Source: CAIXLI01 sp964587125 (GTDB lineage: Bacteria > Pseudomonadota > Alphaproteobacteria > UBA9219). From it: 64,000 bases of DNA. A program made the position numbers and the translations under genes. The DNA is taken from positions 1-64,000 of the forward strand of contig CAZPKC010000007.1 in assembly GCA_964587125.1 (NCBI GenBank). Direction: 5' to 3'. The stretch's first letter is position 1; every line of letters begins with the position of its first letter. The notes under the pieces were generated by a model. It worked only from the letters and a program-made list of their open reading frames with translations, did no database searches and was not told the DNA's origin. Shown here in pieces: positions 1-8,564 of this stretch.

Positions 1-196
1 ACAAAGGTTGAACAGACTCTACCAGAAAATGGCTCAGTTTACGGGGAGCAGGTCAAAGCTCAAGGGCCAAACAGAGACAAAACAAACCGGAGAGCAGTGC
101 GAACTTCCTGTTTGAATGTCTCTGAGCGTGTGGAATGGCGCACATTGTCCCCCATTTCTCGTTTTGAGGGCCAATTTCTTGCAGAGCTTCTGCCTA

Positions 197-835
197 TCAG
201 CCCGCGCTTGTAGTCTCAAGCTCCTGAGAAAAGCTAAGCACCTTTTGTGCCAACGACGAATAATCAGACCACTGAGTTTGCACTCGTCCGTCTCCTCCAA
301 TGTGAGACGCAAGCCCCGCATCATGCAATGCTGTCTTTTCGTGCTCGGCTAAGCTTGTGTCAAAATGGGAGCATTTATTTCGTAATATCCTCATACCATC
401 AAAACATTTTCGCCAGAACGTACGCCGATCCTCGCTTAGCCGAGACGCATTTAACGCTGAATTTACGTAATCCAGAAATTCCGGTGCCCTTCCTGACCGA
501 GACGGGGAAACGGTTCGGGTTTTAGTTTCGCAGTATCCTGAGCAGATTGCTTCGACGGCTGTAATAAGGCCAGCCAGATATGACCGATGCACCATGATAA
601 TCAGGGATGCCCACTGCTGTGGATTGAGCGGTTCTGGAAATTCGACTTTTGCAACCCCTGACCGTGCCGCGCATATTGCGAGAAGCGAGATTGTTGCGTT
701 GGTGTGTGAAACAAGAAACCCGTAATGCGATGGAGCAGTCGAACCAGTTTCAATGCCGAATTTTTGCAAATCCAAGATGGCTTGCTGAAGCGATTTTACA
801 TGCAAAACCATTTGATCGTAAGCTTCTGTCGTCAT
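197..835 (-). CDS. HEPN-motif protein, function unknown
   Basis: A 212-residue soluble protein. Residues 152-157 read RNKCSH, which fits the R-N-x3-H signature of HEPN domains (all-helical folds, often RNases or nucleotide-binding partners in toxin-antitoxin and defence systems). The rest is helix-forming with no membrane segment. The start ATG at 835 is preceded by AAAGG eight bases upstream. There is no adjacent nucleotidyltransferase (MNT) antitoxin gene within the window; the downstream neighbour on this strand lies outside it. Seen: the motif and its place near the C-terminus. Inferred: a HEPN fold. It could instead be an unrelated helical protein with a chance motif. No function is assigned. 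Confidence 0.6.
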   Translation of the reverse strand: MTTEAYDQMVLHVKSLQQAILDLQKFGIETGSTAPSHYGFLVSHTNATISLLAICAARSGVAKVEFPEPLNPQQWASLIIMVHRSYLAGLITAVEAICSGYCETKTRTVSPSRSGRAPEFLDYVNSALNASRLSEDRRTFWRKCFDGMRILRNKCSHFDTSLAEHEKTALHDAGLASHIGGDGRVQTQWSDYSSLAQKVLSFSQELETTSAG

Positions 836-855
836 TTATCGGCCTTTAACGTGAG

Positions 856-1266
856 CTATCCTGAATCTTTCATTCGCCGTATTATGATATCAGGCAATAT
901 GGTTGTAAGTTTTTCTATTGTAAGATACGCCTCCCTTTCAATTAGGGAGTATACACTAACCAGTAGAGATAGAGTTTTGACATCACCTACAGGCGCGGCG
1001 TCAAAACTCGCCTCTGCTTTACGAAGCTCTAATAATTCTCTATTTTCCTCATCATCTAATTCCTCGCCACGCACAAATTTTGCCATAAGCTCTGTAAGAC
1101 GTTTTATATCTGAACAGCCGCTTACTATAGGGGAGCGCTGCCCTATCTTTGCCAGTGCATCCCGCGCATATTGAGGCAATCTGCATTCTGGTTGGGGCAA
1201 CAATCTTGCGATAAATATCCCAAGAGCTACTCCGACAGCGATTTCAATGGTGAACATTATTCCCAT
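856..1266 (-). CDS. Small single-pass membrane protein, unknown
   Basis: 136 residues. Residues 3-22 form a hydrophobic N-terminal segment that should anchor the protein in the inner membrane, with the rest probably in the cytoplasm. A charged stretch around residues 65-85, rich in E, D, K and R, may be helical or coiled coil. The start ATG at 1266 follows AAGAGGG eight bases upstream, so it is well supported. It lies just upstream of the HEPN-motif gene on the same strand with a 20-base gap, so the two may be co-transcribed. I recognise no family. Confidence 0.6.
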   Translation of the reverse strand: MGIMFTIEIAVGVALGIFIARLLPQPECRLPQYARDALAKIGQRSPIVSGCSDIKRLTELMAKFVRGEELDDEENRELLELRKAEASFDAAPVGDVKTLSLLVSVYSLIEREAYLTIEKLTTILPDIIIRRMKDSG

Positions 1267-1431
1267 TTAATGCCCTCTTTTGATGATTGAGCAAGATTGT
1301 ATCAGTTCTTTATGGATATGCGAATTTCTCTTTTTCTCGTTTATGCAGCTTCGTATTTGTGGGTTAATTTGTGTGTTAGAAAATTTAAACTTTATTAACA
1401 CATTGAAATACAAGACATAAATAGAAGAAAT

Positions 1432-1506
1432 TGGTAGCAGCGGAGGGATTTGAACCCCCGACCAAGGGATTATGATTCCCCTGCTCTACCCCTGAGCTAC
1501 GCTGCC
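1432..1506 (-). tRNA. tRNA-Met (CAT), elongator type
   Basis: A 75-base cloverleaf with 3' CCA encoded. The anticodon loop is ATCATAA, giving CAT. Acceptor, D, anticodon and T stems all pair. The 31-39 pair is A-U, so the three G-C pairs of an initiator anticodon stem are absent; this argues for elongator Met. The terminal acceptor pair is G1-U72 rather than G1-C72. tRNA-Ile2, which also reads CAT in the gene, cannot be excluded by eye. Confidence 0.93.
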
Positions 1507-1621
1507 ACACTAGCGAAGGGGGACAGATAAAGCAGATGCATGAGGGAAGTCAAGTTGACATTAAAGGCCGCCGTTTAAAGCTTAAACAGAGATTATAATC
1601 GCTTAACCTTATATTTTAGGA

Positions 1622-3763
1622 TCATGCAGGACTATCGAAACGAATCCACTGCGCCAGAATGCTTTTCATTTTATCCACGTTAATCGGCTTACTGATATAG
1701 CCGTCCATGCCATAACGCAAACATTTATCCTTGTCTCCGCTCATGGCGTCCGCCGTCAAGGCTATGATTAAAATGCGCGCGCCGGTGACTTTTTCCATGT
1801 TTCGTATCTCCGTCGCGGCTTCATACCCGTCCATCTCCGGCATATGAACGTCCATGAAAATAACATCCCATTTTTCGGCCCTATAGGCGTCAAGCGCCTG
1901 CCGCCCCGTCTCGACGATTTTGAAATTCTTGATGCCAAAAGAGTTCATCAATTTAGACATCAGCATCTGGTTAAGTTTGTTATCTTCGGCGATCAAAGCG
2001 CGCACCTGACCGGCAGGCATAATGTTCTCGGAATGGATGTTCGGCACGGATGCCAAGGAAACGGAAATCTCAGGGGTTGTTTTAAACGGAATGACGATCC
2101 AGAAAGTCGATCCCTTCCCAAGCTCGCTTGAGAAACCGATCTTTCCACCCATAAGCTCGACAAGCTGTTTGGTTATGGTCAGTCCCAGGCCAGTTCCACC
2201 ATATTTTCTTGTTATGGTCGAATCCGCCTGCACGAATTTTTCGAACACAACTCCGAACTTTTCGGGCGGAATGCCAATGCCTGTATCAATGACTTTTGCC
2301 GAAAAATCTATGAACCCGGCTCCGGAATCTTCGAAAGAAGCATGGACTTTAACGCTTCCTGTTTCGGTATACTTGATCGCGTTGCCGACAAGGTTCGTTA
2401 GGATTCGGGCCACGCGTGTCGGATCGCCGATAACATAAGGAAATTTCACGTCGACATCGCGAAGCAGCGCAAGCCCTTTATCTGCGGCAAGCGGCTGCAT
2501 GGTTGCCGTTATGTTTTGGAAAACTTCCTGCAAATCAAACCCGATTTTTTCAAGCTGGACTTCATTGGCTTCAATCTTGGAAATATCGAGAATGTCGTTC
2601 ACGAGCGCCAGCAAATGCGACGAAGAATGAGAAACGACCTTGGAAATCTCGCGCTGTTCGTCGCTCAACGGCGTATCCAAAAGCAGCCGTGACATGCCGA
2701 TGATGCTGTTTAAAGGCGTGCGGATTTCGTGCGACATGTTTGCCAGAAAATCGGATTTTGCCTGATTGGCCTCCTGCGCGGCATCTGTATATTTCAGGGC
2801 GGCTATAAGATTCTGCTTGACCAGAAACCATCCAAGCCCCGCGATCAAAAGCGAGACAAAAGACAAAAGGCCAAGAATAATGCGCGATTGGAAAATAGTC
2901 GAACGCATCGATCTCATCGCCGCCGATTGTTCCTCGATATTACGCTGGCGTAGATTGTAAATAAGGCTGAGTATCTTTTTGACCGCTTCCTGATGCTTCA
3001 CGACAGCCTGCGAAACTTTGTCCGTCGAGGCGATCAACGCATCGGCAGTACTCTTGTAAACCGCGACTTTAGGCCCGATAATATCGAGAAACCGCTGGAT
3101 GCGAGCGGATTTCTCTGCTCCCGAGCGCAGCCTTGCGATAACGTTCTGGAGGCTGGCGATTTGTTCCTCCGCGGCATCGGCCTGAGCAGGATTTTGGCGA
3201 AAGAGATATCCGTTAAGCGCTGTCGCGCTGTTGCGCGATATTTCGTTCAGCCTGACCCCGTCGCGCAGAACGTCGAGGCGGTTTTCGCGCAACAGCGCTT
3301 CGACAATGGCCTCGCCCGTCGTATTGATCTCCGTTCCGGATTGATCGAGACCGTCCATCTCGGCGTACTGTTCCTGAGCGGCGTCCACAAGCTCCTGCGT
3401 CGCCATTTCATACTCGCCGACGGAGGACGAAAGCGCGGCTCCTTGCCCGGCGTCGTTGAAATCTTTTTCGATGCTATCGATATGATCCCTTAGCTCCCTC
3501 AACGCCTGGCGCGCGGCAAGAAGATTGAAATCCGTTTGCGACAGTGCATACGTCGTCGTGTGCACGGCGGCATTCGTCAGATATTTGACGCCGTCTTCGA
3601 CCCTTCGCGTCGTTTGCATTTTCTCGTCAAGCAGGATGGAGGCACCGTGGATGGACTCAAGATTGAGCCAAGCGGCACCAGCCAAAAGAACCATGAAGAA
3701 CACGACAAAGCCAAGGGCGAAAGAAACCTTTTTCCTGATTTCCAGATGATTCCATCTGACCAT
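1622..3763 (-). CDS. Hybrid sensor histidine kinase with receiver domain
   Basis: 713 residues from the ATG at 3763, which has AGGAGA about six bases upstream. Layout: TM helix at residues 12-34; a long, apparently all-helical periplasmic region (about 35-290); TM helix at 294-315; HisKA with the phospho-accepting His in SHEIRTPLN near residue 345; HATPase with N box (GNAIKY) and G boxes (DTGIGI, GGTGLGL); C-terminal receiver with phospho-acceptor Asp near 638 (FMDVHMPEMDGY). No HPt domain is present. The gene sits 36 bases downstream of a TRAP-type binding protein on the same strand, so the periplasmic protein may deliver the ligand signal, as TorT does for TorS. The response partner is not in the window. 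Confidence 0.93.
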   Translation of the reverse strand: MVRWNHLEIRKKVSFALGFVVFFMVLLAGAAWLNLESIHGASILLDEKMQTTRRVEDGVKYLTNAAVHTTTYALSQTDFNLLAARQALRELRDHIDSIEKDFNDAGQGAALSSSVGEYEMATQELVDAAQEQYAEMDGLDQSGTEINTTGEAIVEALLRENRLDVLRDGVRLNEISRNSATALNGYLFRQNPAQADAAEEQIASLQNVIARLRSGAEKSARIQRFLDIIGPKVAVYKSTADALIASTDKVSQAVVKHQEAVKKILSLIYNLRQRNIEEQSAAMRSMRSTIFQSRIILGLLSFVSLLIAGLGWFLVKQNLIAALKYTDAAQEANQAKSDFLANMSHEIRTPLNSIIGMSRLLLDTPLSDEQREISKVVSHSSSHLLALVNDILDISKIEANEVQLEKIGFDLQEVFQNITATMQPLAADKGLALLRDVDVKFPYVIGDPTRVARILTNLVGNAIKYTETGSVKVHASFEDSGAGFIDFSAKVIDTGIGIPPEKFGVVFEKFVQADSTITRKYGGTGLGLTITKQLVELMGGKIGFSSELGKGSTFWIVIPFKTTPEISVSLASVPNIHSENIMPAGQVRALIAEDNKLNQMLMSKLMNSFGIKNFKIVETGRQALDAYRAEKWDVIFMDVHMPEMDGYEAATEIRNMEKVTGARILIIALTADAMSGDKDKCLRYGMDGYISKPINVDKMKSILAQWIRFDSPA

Positions 3764-3799
3764 TGTATTCTCCTGCAAATAAACACCGAAAGAACGGCT

Positions 3800-4777
3800 C
3801 TATTTAATCGCGGCGATTTCTTCAAGAACATCGCGACCGAACATCTTTTCATATTGCGGCTGCGCCGATTGAAGCGCTGCGACAAAGGAAGCCCGATCGA
3901 CGCTATCGACGATTTCTACGCCTTGCTGCCGTAGAAAATCGACGCCTTTCTGCTGGGCTTCAAAAGCGTAGCGGCGAGAAGCCGCTGCGCCAAGTTGCGC
4001 CGATTTGACGAGAATTTCCTGTTCGGCTTTTGTCAAATCGCCCCAAACATCCTTCGAGACCAGAAAAACGGCCGGGTCGTAAACATGGCCGCTGAGCGTT
4101 AGATATTTCTGCACCTGCCCGAATTTCGACGAAAGAATTGTCGCGATGGGATTTTCTTGCCCATCGAACAGTCCCGATTGCAGGGCGTTATACACAAGCG
4201 GAAAGGCCAGAGTTTGGACATCGGCTCCCATAGCCTTAAATCCGATCATCATGACGTCGGATTGGGGGAGACGCAGTTTCAAGCCTTTCAAATCTTCGGG
4301 CGTTTGGATGGGACGTTTGGAATTCGTTATATGCCGCATTCCATTTTCGCCCCATGCCAGAGCAATGACGTTTTTTTGCTTGAATTTCTCGAGATAGGCT
4401 TGGCCGAAGGGGCTATCGAGAACGGCATGCGCATGGGCAAGATCGCGGAAAATAAACGGAATGTTGAAAACGCCAGCTTCGGGAAGGATATTGGGTAAAG
4501 GCGCGCCAGTAATAAATGCCATATCGACGGTGCCCTGTTGCAGCCCTTTTAGCATCTCAAGTTCGCCGCCCATCGTGGAATTGGGCATTTGCTCAAGTGT
4601 AATTTTTCCGCCCGTGCGTTTGGCAACCTCGTCGGCAAAAACCGTTGCTCCTTCGCCTAATTGGGAACGCATCGAGAGAATATAGCCGATCCTGTATGTC
4701 CTTTGCTGAGCATGAACGCCTGCCACCGGAAGGATCAGAACGATCGCAGCGAGAAGGACAATTTTACGAATCTTCAT
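3800..4777 (-). CDS. TRAP-type solute-binding protein, DctP family
   Basis: 325 residues with a cleavable signal peptide (hydrophobic core 6-20, likely cut after VHA at 23). The mature part matches the DctP family of periplasmic substrate-binding proteins: the FADEVAKRTGGKI opening, the WGENGMRHITN region, and the LKGLKLRLPQS segment carrying the Arg that usually binds a substrate carboxylate. The start at 4777 has AGGGG a short distance upstream. No DctQ or DctM membrane subunit is nearby. Instead a hybrid histidine kinase follows 36 bases downstream. Either the permease lies elsewhere or the protein works as an extracytoplasmic sensor for the kinase. The ligand, probably an organic acid, is unknown. 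Confidence 0.9.
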   Translation of the reverse strand: MKIRKIVLLAAIVLILPVAGVHAQQRTYRIGYILSMRSQLGEGATVFADEVAKRTGGKITLEQMPNSTMGGELEMLKGLQQGTVDMAFITGAPLPNILPEAGVFNIPFIFRDLAHAHAVLDSPFGQAYLEKFKQKNVIALAWGENGMRHITNSKRPIQTPEDLKGLKLRLPQSDVMMIGFKAMGADVQTLAFPLVYNALQSGLFDGQENPIATILSSKFGQVQKYLTLSGHVYDPAVFLVSKDVWGDLTKAEQEILVKSAQLGAAASRRYAFEAQQKGVDFLRQQGVEIVDSVDRASFVAALQSAQPQYEKMFGRDVLEEIAAIK

Positions 4778-4929
4778 GTCGTACCCCTGAAGCGATCCCC
4801 GCTCAAAGATGCGGAAAGATAGAATCACTCAACGCCAAGTTGATACTGACAGGGTAAAGCTTTAATGAAAAGCACGCATTCGTCTGTGTGGCGTTCTTTA
4901 TGCTGTGTTTAGAATCAGGCCTTAATACA

Positions 4930-5853
4930 CTAAACTTTGTGCATTTTTTTCAGTTGCGCCTCGAGTTTCATTGAAAATTCCTTTGGCGCATCGACCAATG
5001 GGGATCGAACGGGACCGCCAAGCCCGGTTCCAAGAATATCCAAAGCCGCTTTGATGGGCGCGGGACTTGGCATAGTAAAAAGCATCCGTTGAAATTCGAC
5101 AAGAGAGAATTGTATCTCGCGTGCTTTGGCAAGGGTTCCTTCGCGAAAAGCCGTCATCAGAGTCTTGATTTCGGCTCCGAGAAGATTTCCCGTGCCTGCA
5201 ACGGCTCCGTCCGCGCCCAAACAAAGGTTCACGAAAAGATTTTCGTCTTCGCCTGCCAATACGGCAAAAGAATGTTTGATCTCCGCGTGCGCGCGTCGCG
5301 CAAGCTCGGTCGATGCGAGAAGACTACCCGGGCAATCTTTAATCCCAATTATATTCTTCGCAGCATTCGCGAGCTTGATAACGGTAGTTACTTCGATCGA
5401 GACGCCCGTCCGCCCCGGATGGTTGTAAAGAATGACCGGCAATTTCGTGCATTCCGCGACTTTCAAAAAATGCCTGCACAAACCGTCCTGATTAGGGCGG
5501 ATATAATAGGGAGAAATGACAAGAACGCCCGCCGCTCCGGATTTTTCGGCAAAGCGCGTCAGAGACATGGCATCTTCGGTGCAGGAAGAGCCCGTTCCCG
5601 CAATAACGGGCACGCGGCCTTTTGCAGCTTCTATGGTATGTGCGATCACGCTCTCTTTTTCTTCGCGATTGAGGGACGATGCCTCGCCCGTCGTCCCGAC
5701 TGCGATCAAAGAATCCGCTTTTTGCACGTCGATGAGATAATCGATGAGTTTCGAGAGTTTTTTAAAATCGATGCTCAATTTCTCGTCATTTTGAAACGGC
5801 GTAACGGCGGGAATAGACAGTCCGGAAAGAACGGCAAGGTCAAGTTGAGGCAT
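4930..5853 (-). CDS. dapA: 4-hydroxy-tetrahydrodipicolinate synthase
   Basis: 307 residues, a TIM-barrel lyase that condenses pyruvate with aspartate semialdehyde in the diaminopimelate/lysine pathway, in the cytoplasm. Visible landmarks: GTTGE (53-57), Tyr143 and Arg148 in ILYNHPGRTG, and the Schiff-base Lys172 in GIKDCPG. Tyr143, Thr54 and Arg148 fit the DapA proton relay and carboxylate site. It is divergent from dapB with about 106 bases between them, which supports true DapA over sialate lyase or other family members. The DctP/kinase pair follows on the same strand after about 150 bases; whether it is co-transcribed is uncertain. Confidence 0.94.
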   Translation of the reverse strand: MPQLDLAVLSGLSIPAVTPFQNDEKLSIDFKKLSKLIDYLIDVQKADSLIAVGTTGEASSLNREEKESVIAHTIEAAKGRVPVIAGTGSSCTEDAMSLTRFAEKSGAAGVLVISPYYIRPNQDGLCRHFLKVAECTKLPVILYNHPGRTGVSIEVTTVIKLANAAKNIIGIKDCPGSLLASTELARRAHAEIKHSFAVLAGEDENLFVNLCLGADGAVAGTGNLLGAEIKTLMTAFREGTLAKAREIQFSLVEFQRMLFTMPSPAPIKAALDILGTGLGGPVRSPLVDAPKEFSMKLEAQLKKMHKV

Positions 5854-5959
5854 GCATTGGCTCCTTTATCATGGAAATAACACGCATAAATACTTGTTAG
5901 CGCAGAAACGCCCAAAATGCTAGATAGAGAGGCAGCACACAAACAAATCGAGGGAAAAT

Positions 5960-6700
5960 ATGACACGCGTATTGGTCAACGGCGCTAAAGGAAAGATGGG
6001 AACGATCACGGTTGCATCGGTCAAAGCCGATCTGGCGCTGACTTTGGTCGGGCAAACCGATAAAGGCGACAATCTCGCGCAGGCAATAAAGGAAAGCCGC
6101 GCCGACGTCGTTATTGATTTTACAAATGCTTCCGTGGGTTACGATAGTTTCGTCAAAATCGTTGAATCAGGGGCGCATCCCGTCGCCGGAACCAGCGGAT
6201 TTAATGAGGATCAGGTTGCCGAGCTTAGGCAGCTTTGCGGCAAAAAGGGCATCGGCGGACTTATCGCGCCGAATTTTTCGATCGGCGGCGTCTTAATGAT
6301 GAAATTCGCGGAAGAAGCCGCAAAATATTTTCCCAACGTAGAGATTGTCGAGGCTCATCACGACCAAAAGCTGGACGCCCCATCTGGCACCGCACTTCGC
6401 ACGGCGGAAATGATCCATCAAGCAATCGGAAAAGACACCGAAGCGCAGGACAAAAGCAAGGAACTGATAACCGGCGTTCGCGGCGGGCGCGCGGCGGGTA
6501 TTCCCATACATTCGATACGCCTTCCGGGTTTTCTGGCGCATCAACGCGTGATTTTCGGCTCGGTCGGACAAACCCTTACGATCGAGCACACCTCCATTAA
6601 TCGGGAATCCTTCATGACGGGCGTTTGCCTTGCCGCGAAGAAAATCGTCGGGGAAAAAGAGCTGTATTACGGCTTGGAAGAACTGCTCTTCCGCGATTGA
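5960..6700 (+). CDS. dapB: 4-hydroxy-tetrahydrodipicolinate reductase
   Basis: 246 residues, shorter than the roughly 270 of E. coli DapB but within family range. The N-terminal dinucleotide-binding loop is VNGAKGKMG. The substrate site and catalytic block HHDQKLDAPSGTA (133-145) carries the paired His133-His134 and Lys137. The C-terminal tetramer region includes GFLAHQRVIFGS and HTSINRESF. It reduces the DapA product with NAD(P)H in lysine and DAP synthesis. It is transcribed divergently from dapA, and its last 34 bases overlap the convergent methyltransferase-kinase gene. Confidence 0.94.
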   Translation: MTRVLVNGAKGKMGTITVASVKADLALTLVGQTDKGDNLAQAIKESRADVVIDFTNASVGYDSFVKIVESGAHPVAGTSGFNEDQVAELRQLCGKKGIGGLIAPNFSIGGVLMMKFAEEAAKYFPNVEIVEAHHDQKLDAPSGTALRTAEMIHQAIGKDTEAQDKSKELITGVRGGRAAGIPIHSIRLPGFLAHQRVIFGSVGQTLTIEHTSINRESFMTGVCLAAKKIVGEKELYYGLEELLFRD

Positions 6701-8157
6701 TTTTTGGCCGTAACGACTTCGTGCAGTTTGAGGACAAGCTGGCTCATGGAGCGCACGGTGGCATTAAGGGAATCGAGGTTCTGTTCGATGCTTTGCATCC
6801 ACAAAGCTTCCGCCGAGTCGCCCCCCTTTGCCGCGCCTTTCCCCGACAACGTTAAATTTTCAAGCGTTTCAAGCAGAAATCCGAAACTCCATTCGCCGAC
6901 CGGAATCCGCCAAATCTGCATAAGCCAACTGCGATACGGTTCCTGCAAATTGAAGGGACTGATGAAGGGTGGGCGCGACGGCTCGGTATCGAATTGGCGG
7001 TGCGTTACAACTTCGTTCACAAATATGAAAAACGCGAGATACACGGAATCCGGCCACACGCAATCGCGCTTCGCTTCGGAAATCTCGTTATAGTCAATCA
7101 GCCGCGGGGCACCGTCGGGGCCTACCAGAATGTTCCAAACCCTTACGTCGGCATGATACAGCCCTGCACGCTCCAAAACCGCAAGTTGTTTCAGAACGCC
7201 TAGCAAAATGGCGCGCTCGTCGTAAGGTTTTCCATCCCGAATGAGTTCGTCGAGCATGATCCCGGGAAGTTTGTCCTGCACCAGCCACGCGACGCCGTTG
7301 GCTTCTCCGAATTGATAGAGCTTGGGTGCGCCTTCGTATCCGGCTGGCGGAGATTTCAGAAACCGCGCCGATTGCTCGACGGCATAACGATTGATCTCCC
7401 CTCTTTCGCCGGTCGTGCGATAAAGTTTGGCAAGCATCTTTTCGCCGAAAAAATATCTTCTTCCGCGCCCGTTATCGGAAAAGGCGGAAAATTCCGACAT
7501 CTCTCCGTCCAGATACCAATAACGGCGGCTGCAGAAATAAAGCGGGCGACTGGACGACAGATGCGTCGCATGATGCGCGATGACGCGGTAAAACGGTTGC
7601 CGTTCGATGAGGTAATCCGGATTTTCCGGCTGCGCAGCCGCCCATGCGGGAGACTCGCTGGCCAACGCCATTTCCAGAATTCCTGTCGGAACTTTCTCGA
7701 ATATTTTATCAAGCAGATCGCGCGCCGCTTCCTTGCCGTCGTTAAAACAAAGATGATGGAAAACGCTTAGTCCCAACACGAGATCGAATTGATCCTTTTC
7801 GAGAAAACCGGCGACGATTTCGATTTCCATCGGCTTGAAGCGGATATGCAAATGCGGGTTTTCAAGCGCCAGCATATTGCAGACGTTGATGTTTTCCTCA
7901 AGATAATCGACGCCGAGCACCTGCGCTCCGGCGTGCGCCAGATTAAAACCGAACCATCCTTGCGCGCAGCCCAGATCAAGCACACGGAGGGGCCTTTGAA
8001 GCTGGCGGGCAAGTGCGTGATAGACAGCCATGACATCCCGCAGGCGCGCTTCGGAATTGCGCGATGCGGCGCCGGAAAGTTCGGAATGCCCGAAGATCGG
8101 TTGATAGACTTCCCGAAGCTCCGCAACCAAAGTCCTAAGTTCGGGAAGAGATGGCAT
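6667..8157 (-). CDS. WbdD-like methyltransferase-kinase fusion
   Basis: 496 residues from the ATG at 8157 (AAGGA six bases upstream). Residues 1-200 are a class I SAM methyltransferase with motif I VLDLGCAQGWFG (59-70). Residues about 240-420 are a protein-kinase-like fold: probable ATP Lys244, catalytic loop HADVRVWN with Asp337 and Asn342, and metal-binding Asp355 in LIDYNE. The tail (about 450-485) is helical with heptad-like leucines. Methyltransferase, kinase and coiled-coil tail in this order is the WbdD plan, an O-antigen chain terminator that phosphorylates then methylates the glycan end. No glycosyltransferase or ABC exporter lies nearby, so the acceptor is unknown. A role in envelope glycan capping is inferred. 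The end overlaps dapB. Confidence 0.78.
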   Translation of the reverse strand: MPSLPELRTLVAELREVYQPIFGHSELSGAASRNSEARLRDVMAVYHALARQLQRPLRVLDLGCAQGWFGFNLAHAGAQVLGVDYLEENINVCNMLALENPHLHIRFKPMEIEIVAGFLEKDQFDLVLGLSVFHHLCFNDGKEAARDLLDKIFEKVPTGILEMALASESPAWAAAQPENPDYLIERQPFYRVIAHHATHLSSSRPLYFCSRRYWYLDGEMSEFSAFSDNGRGRRYFFGEKMLAKLYRTTGERGEINRYAVEQSARFLKSPPAGYEGAPKLYQFGEANGVAWLVQDKLPGIMLDELIRDGKPYDERAILLGVLKQLAVLERAGLYHADVRVWNILVGPDGAPRLIDYNEISEAKRDCVWPDSVYLAFFIFVNEVVTHRQFDTEPSRPPFISPFNLQEPYRSWLMQIWRIPVGEWSFGFLLETLENLTLSGKGAAKGGDSAEALWMQSIEQNLDSLNATVRSMSQLVLKLHEVVTAKNQSRKSSSSKP

Positions 8158-8307
8158 GGAAATCCTTGAAAACAAGCGCGGAAGTCGGGAAAACAGAAGG
8201 GATATAGAATAGCTTAGGCTTCCTGCTTCTGTCCAGTTTTGCTCTCCGGAGAGGTAAAATCGATTTTGTAATCCTTTTATTGCCGATTTCGGATACGGCA
8301 ATAGGCT

Positions 8308-8502
8308 TCAGCATCCTTTATGGAGCTTCTGCTTCAGATGAAATCTTCCCCTCGCGCAAAAAAAATCTTGAAATACATTCCAAAATCGAAGAGCGCGATA
8401 CTTTCTTGCGTGAGTTTCAAAATTTCGAAATATCAAGCATAACGTTATAAAAATTCCGGCGATTGCCAAAAGAAATACCCACGTAATCATTTTTAGAACC
8501 AT
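8308..8502 (-). CDS. Possible small membrane peptide
   Basis: A 64-residue reading frame inside the 400-base gap between the WbdD-like gene and the chemoreceptor. Residues 5-25 are strongly hydrophobic and followed by a basic stretch (RNFETHARKYR), a plausible single-pass membrane topology. The upstream GAGAG is weak as a ribosome site. The second half looks random. Apart from this frame and divergent promoter space, I see nothing else in 8158-8564. Confidence 0.25.
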   Translation of the reverse strand: MVLKMITWVFLLAIAGIFITLCLIFRNFETHARKYRALRFWNVFQDFFCARGRFHLKQKLHKGC

Positions 8503-8564
8503 TCTTTAAACTCTCGCAGATAGCCTGAGGAAGATTATATGACTGCGTTAACAGGAGAGTTGGG

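Noticed and set aside
1..196. Frames overlapping the left edge and the 3' end of the HEPN gene
   Set aside because: They overlap the better-supported gene on the same strand in other frames and show no motif or ribosome site.
4930..5853. dapA as a sialic acid or hydroxyproline catabolic paralogue tied to the TRAP protein
   Set aside because: Tyr143, Arg148, Lys172 and the divergent dapB fit the biosynthetic DapA better.
6667..6700. Frameshift suspected at the dapB and WbdD-like overlap
   Set aside because: Both reading frames are intact to their own stop codons. A 34-base tail-to-tail overlap is ordinary.
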